A stretch of 64,000 nucleotides of DNA from Aptenodytes patagonicus (lineage: Eukaryota > Chordata > Aves > Sphenisciformes > Spheniscidae). Shown one piece after another: positions 60,266 to 64,000 of the stretch. The stretch covers positions 106,043,811-106,107,810 of the forward strand of contig NC_134951.1 of the NCBI RefSeq assembly GCF_965638725.1, in the 5' to 3' direction. How positions within the stretch are numbered: position 1 is the first letter of the stretch; each line of letters begins with the position of its first letter. A program made the position numbers and the translations under genes. The notes under the pieces are model-generated. The model had not been told where the DNA came from and ran no database searches. It saw only the letters and a program-made list of their open reading frames with translations.

Positions 60266-63200
60266 GTGAGGCGCGGAGGGGCGGCTGCGGCGCGGCGCGG
60301 CCCGGCCCTGGCGCTAAGTCGGTGCGTGTCTCTTGCAGGACGTGGCGGCTGTGGTGCGGGCGGCGCAGCAGGTGAGGCGGCCGGCAGTGACCCTCTCCTC
60401 ACTCCTCCCCGGCCCCACCGCCCGGCCCGGCTTCAGCGGGGCGGGGGTTTCTGTCTGCCGCAGGCGGCGGTGTCGGCGCTGGTGGTGGTGTCGGAGCAGG
60501 CGGGGGAGTTCCGGGACGTCGTGGCGCTGTCGGAGAGGTGCGAGGCCGGCGTGGGGGCCTGGCGGCCACCTGTGTCCCGGCGGCGGGGTCCGCGCCTTGG
60601 CGGGAGCGAATGGCGGCGTGGGAGCTGACGGGGGACGCGCTGCCCTCTTCCTTGGTCAGGCCGGCCATTCTTTTTCACTTTAAACTCGCTTTTTCTGTGG
60701 TCTCTCGCACTACTGATATTTATTCTGTGTCCAGATTCCCAGGGTTTGTTTTTCCATGCCTGGGAGTTCACCCGGTTCAAGAGGTTTCGCCAGAGGAGCA
60801 GCGCAGTGTTACTTTGAAGGTAAAACACAGGCAACTTAGATTAGCACAGCTATAAAATAGTGCTGGGACTGCTCAGGGCAGCTGACAGGATGCTCTCTGG
60901 TCTGCCTGATTTAACTTCAGATCTGCCCAGTGATTTTTCTGCGCTTCTGTAATACGGGAGACCCAGCGGACCAAATGCCAGGGTCTCTTAGTACATCTAT
61001 TTGTCTGTGTTAGTCCTAAAGCAGAATTGTTCACTGGAGTCATCTGGCCATATTACTGCAGTGAAGCAGTTTTAAAAATCCCAAGTGAGTGCTTTGCTTA
61101 CAGCAGACGGAACACGTGTGCGTGTTTGCAGATGTCCCTTTGTTAGCATGGGAAGTGGAACACGACCGTTTGTGCCCTTGGCCTGAAAAACTTGGAGAGC
61201 TGTCTGCAGCCATTTAATGTTACAAAGCTTTTTATTGGCCTTGTTTTAATTACCTATTCTATTCCTGTGGAAAGATAACTTAAAATGAAGGGTCATTAAG
61301 TAAAGAAGGGAAATCCTGCAGGTTTCTAAAATCTGTCTGACCGCACAACTCACAGTAATAGCAAGTTTTAAGGTACAGAATTTAAGAACAATGAAGGAAA
61401 CTCCAATTTAGTCATAATGCTGAGTTCATACCACTTCCATCTTGTAAGGGCAGCGAGGGTTGCGTCTTTAATTTGTTTTTGCAGGATCTGGATGCTGCAT
61501 GGCCGCTTATAGAACTCTACAAAGATAAATTGGTGGGGATCGGAGAAGTAAGTAGAATTCCGTAACTTGTTTAAATGTCTATGGCTTTGGCAGCATCTGT
61601 CACCAGAATTACAAAAACTTAGTGAGTACTTGGTTTTGTGTATGCTATAAGTATTGCTATCAGTCTGAACAAGTGCTAAGTCTGATTTGTAATTCTCTTA
61701 ATGTGCTTTCCTTCATAGATATGCCTGATTCCCTCTTTTCCTTCATTATCATTATTAGGAAATAAATGGCATTTATGCTGGTGGATTTAGTAGGAAGGAT
61801 TGCATAATTATGCTATATCATCTTATACCCAAATGTCTTTTGACCTATGCTCTGGCACAGTGAAGTGTCGAGTCACATTGTTGTCCTCGTGCAGATCCTT
61901 CCTGCCTTCTTCCCTGACAAAGTTAAGCTACGCTATGATTTCAGTACACGTCACCGACTTGTACAGTCCTTTTTTCTTGTGATCCCTCATCTGTTTGTGC
62001 CCATGTGTTGTCTCATGTCTTATATTTCTTTATAAACTAGTTGAGGCTTGAAAGCTGTAGGGTAGAGTCTGCCTCTTTTGTGTGTTGGTACTGGAGGGAC
62101 TTACGGCTGGTTCTGCACTGGCTGCAGAAAAAGCAGATATTGGCAGAGCTTTGTAGCTAAACTTGCCATGTTGTACTTGTACTGTATACCAAGGACTTTG
62201 GTTGATGTAACTGTGAATGGGGCTGCTTTGGCAAACTTTAAATTTTGCCTGAACATGTTTAAATAAAAAAAGTATAGAATTAATGGGTAATTTTTGCTAA
62301 AGATAGGACTAAAGCTACAGGTTCAGTTTGGAAATTTTGCTTGTATTGGAGATCCAGATTTGAAATTTAATCTGAAATAATATTCAATAGAATATAAAAC
62401 CCCAGAAAACCAGTTACAGATTAAAATGTTAAATACACTTGTTAGTAACTGTTTGCCCACAAATGCTTCATAGTTGAAAAGCTTATGGTTGAGAATGGAT
62501 TCCTCTCTGAGTTAAGCTACGGTTGAGCTCATTTTAATTGCAGTCTCTAGTATATATATTTTGAAATGCCTTGCAGTTTTGAAGCATTTTTTGCCTTTAT
62601 ATATGGTATTGTGGTTTAGTCAAGTGTTAGGTCTGTAAAATTTTTTCACTTCTCTTCTTGTACCGTAGGTTGGACTAGATTTCACTCCCAGATTTGCCAG
62701 CACAGATGAACAGAAGGAAGGACAAAGACAGGTTTTGATCAAGCACATTGAGTTAGCAAGAAGATTGGATTTGCCTTTGTAGGTTTTGTTTATACTAGTA
62801 GGAGAATTTGCCAGATCTCAGTAACATATGGAAATATTTCCCAGGATATATAGTTACCAAGAGCCCACGGAACTCTTCTTACATGGATTAAACTGGCATT
62901 AGTGTCCTGTCAGTCTCCAGCCTGAGATTTAATTATAGTTTTCCCTGTTTCCACTTGAATACTGTGGTCTTCTGTGTCCTGTCCTTGCTATATTGTTGCT
63001 ATATCTTCACTGTAGCTAAAATGATTCATATATATGTCTCTAGATTTTTTTTCTGATAAAAGGTGTAATACAGATTAATTATTTTCTTCCCAAGCTGCTG
63101 TTAGTTCGTTTGTGTTTACAAAAAAAAGTATTTTGCTGAATTTCCTAATGCCGGGCCTCTCCTTGCTGTGCAGAAATGTTCATTCCCGCTCAGCTGGAAG

Positions 63201-63557
63201 ACCAACCATTAATCTCTTAAAGGAACAAGGTATGTTTTTAATGCATTTTCTCCATCATGGCTTTTGTCAACAGAATTTCTTCAGTTGTGCCATGTCCTCA
63301 CATCAGTTTGTGTACGTGAAACTGGGGAGGAATAGTGCAGAGATTCTGTATTCATTCTTTATGGGACCAAGGTCCCATTGGAAGCTGACATTGCAGACCT
63401 ACTGTAAACACTGCTAATGGTTTGGTTGGCTTCTTTTCTCTGAGGTGCTACAAAGGTGTTGCTCCATGCATTTGATGGGAAGCTATCTGTAGCGATGGAA
63501 GGGGTGAAAGCTGGATACTTCTTCTCCATTCCTCCTTCCATTATAAGGAGTGAACAG
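60203..63557 (+). CDS. TATDN3: TATDN3, TatD-family metal-dependent hydrolase (5' eight exons; runs off the window)
   Basis: TATDN3 belongs to the TatD amidohydrolase (TIM-barrel) family, putative metal-dependent deoxyribonucleases; its substrate in animals is poorly known. Exons: 60203-60265, 60339-60371, 60464-60537, 60735-60819, 61485-61547, 62669-62778, 63174-63229, 63445-63557. All are in phase, 199 codons so far (human about 274). Metal-site landmarks: 'VDCHCH' with H11 and H13, 'IGEVGLDF' with E106, '[10 protein letters not shown]' with H146, 'LLHAFDG' with H169. 'CLGVHPVQ' and '[14 protein letters not shown]' are close to human. The last metal ligand (the 'ETDSP' Asp) and the 3' exons lie beyond the window. 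Exons 1-3 are packed within 335 bp of the CpG island. Confidence 0.95.
60339..60371 (+). CDS. TATDN3: TATDN3 exon 2 (33 bp)
   Basis: A micro-exon-like 11 codons, [11 protein letters not shown], between TCTTGCAG and CAG|GTGAGG, phase 0. Its length exactly fills the alignment with human TATDN3. Confidence 0.88.
60464..60537 (+). CDS. TATDN3: TATDN3 exon 3
   Basis: [20 protein letters not shown] through LSE and two bases of an Arg codon. Acceptor GCCGCAG, donor GAGAG|GTGCGA. Confidence 0.9.
60735..60819 (+). CDS. TATDN3: TATDN3 exon 4
   Basis: Completes Arg, then [20 protein letters not shown] and EQRSVTLK. Acceptor TGTGTCCAG, donor AAG|GTAAAA. Confidence 0.95.
61485..61547 (+). CDS. TATDN3: TATDN3 exon 5
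   Basis: [20 protein letters not shown] and E106, a metal-site glutamate. Acceptor TTTTTGCAG, donor GAA|GTAAGT. Confidence 0.94.
62669..62778 (+). CDS. TATDN3: TATDN3 exon 6
   Basis: [20 protein letters not shown] onward to LDLP and two bases of Leu. Acceptor TACCGTAG, donor CCTTT|GTAGGT. Confidence 0.92.
63174..63229 (+). CDS. TATDN3: TATDN3 exon 7
   Basis: Completes Leu, then [18 protein letters not shown] and one base of Gly. Acceptor GCTGTGCAG, donor CAAG|GTATGT. Confidence 0.95.
63445..63557 (+). CDS. TATDN3: TATDN3 exon 8 (last in window)
   Basis: Completes Gly, then 37 codons with LLHAFDG and [16 protein letters not shown]. Acceptor TTCTCTGAG, donor CAG|GTAATG, phase 0. Confidence 0.93.
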
Positions 63558-64000
63558 GTAATGTTTAAAGGGGTTTGCTCCTTCTCGGTGCTTGGGGATT
63601 GCACATAATAGCTGACAGCTTGTCATGATGGCGAACATGACTGTTTTCACTGTGCAGCTCAAGAATATGCTTGTTTTTAACTGTACAGTTTGAAGTGGGA
63701 CTAGCAGTGCTCGCAGACGGTTGCTGTCACCTGATGCTTCTCAATAGAAGTTTCAGTTGCTTATAGCGTTGCACATTTTTACTTTGGCTAAATTTCTACC
63801 TGAGGCTTTTGTCTTAGCTAGACTTTTGGGGGGAAATTTTGGCTAAAACAGTTCAGCTATTCCTGAGAAACAAGGGTTAAGAAAATAGGCATTTTCTTGT
63901 CATTTTAATGTGGTTTCTGGTGAACTCTTCTTTGGAAGCTTCTGTCGCTGTACTGTTTTAGAGCAGGGACATCATGTGGAAAAGGACTAGTTTCTACCTC
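63558..64000 (+). other. TATDN3 intron 8 (cut by window edge)
   Basis: Intronic sequence after the exon 8 donor. No further exon before the edge. Confidence 0.7.

Larger units (their letters stand above)
59780..60660. promoter_or_regulatory. CpG island shared by NSL1 and TATDN3
   Basis: The GC-rich island covers NSL1 exon 1 and TATDN3 exons 1-3. The long frames on both strands here (for example 59542-60402 minus, 59819-60628 plus) join real exons to intron or promoter noise. Confidence 0.85.

Noticed and set aside
59542-60402. 286-codon minus-strand open frame
   Set aside because: It joins promoter sequence, NSL1 exon 1 and intron 1. Only 59896-60117 is real coding, shown by the donor at TGG|GTGAGG and the human match.
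1-64000. tRNA, rRNA, CRISPR array or prokaryotic operon
   Set aside because: None seen on reading both strands; the window has ordinary vertebrate gene structure.

Overview
This is a gene-dense stretch of a vertebrate, almost certainly bird, nuclear genome. The genes have short vertebrate-type exons with GT/AG introns and CpG-island promoters. The interspersed repeats are CR1 LINE fragments, both young and very old, plus one solo LTR of a type common in birds. No bacterial-style operon, CRISPR array, tRNA or rRNA gene was seen.

Layout. (1) 560-9630, + strand: ATF3, a stress-induced bZIP repressor. A CpG island carries a TATA promoter, exon 1 is non-coding, and three coding exons give 181 codons plus stop. 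(2) 9630-39300: about 30 kb between genes. It holds an unexplained CpG island at 24.8-25.8 kb, old and young CR1 pieces, a solo LTR at 21848-22409, several perfect hairpins, and one orphan coding-like exon at 36246-36344. (3) 39733-44062, - strand: BATF3, three exons, 108 codons plus stop, with a GC-rich intron 1 and an ISRE-like element in its promoter. (4) 49038-60117, - strand: NSL1, a MIS12-complex kinetochore subunit, six exons, 279 codons plus stop. (5) 60203 to the right edge, + strand: TATDN3, a TatD-family metal hydrolase. Eight exons (199 codons) are visible, and the 3' end lies outside the window. NSL1 and TATDN3 are head to head, with 85 bp between their start codons.

The order ATF3 > ... 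< BATF3 ... < NSL1 / TATDN3 > matches human 1q32.3 as I remember it, except that the intronless GARIN4 (FAM71A) found between ATF3 and BATF3 in human is not visible here. ATF3 and BATF3 are both AP-1-superfamily bZIP genes and face each other tail to tail. They mirror the JDP2-BATF pair on human chromosome 14, so this is one arm of an old duplicated bZIP cluster.

All protein assignments come from reading the translated exons against family sequences I remember; no database search was run. Exon ends come from splice consensus, reading phase and family length. All four genes stay in phase across every junction.
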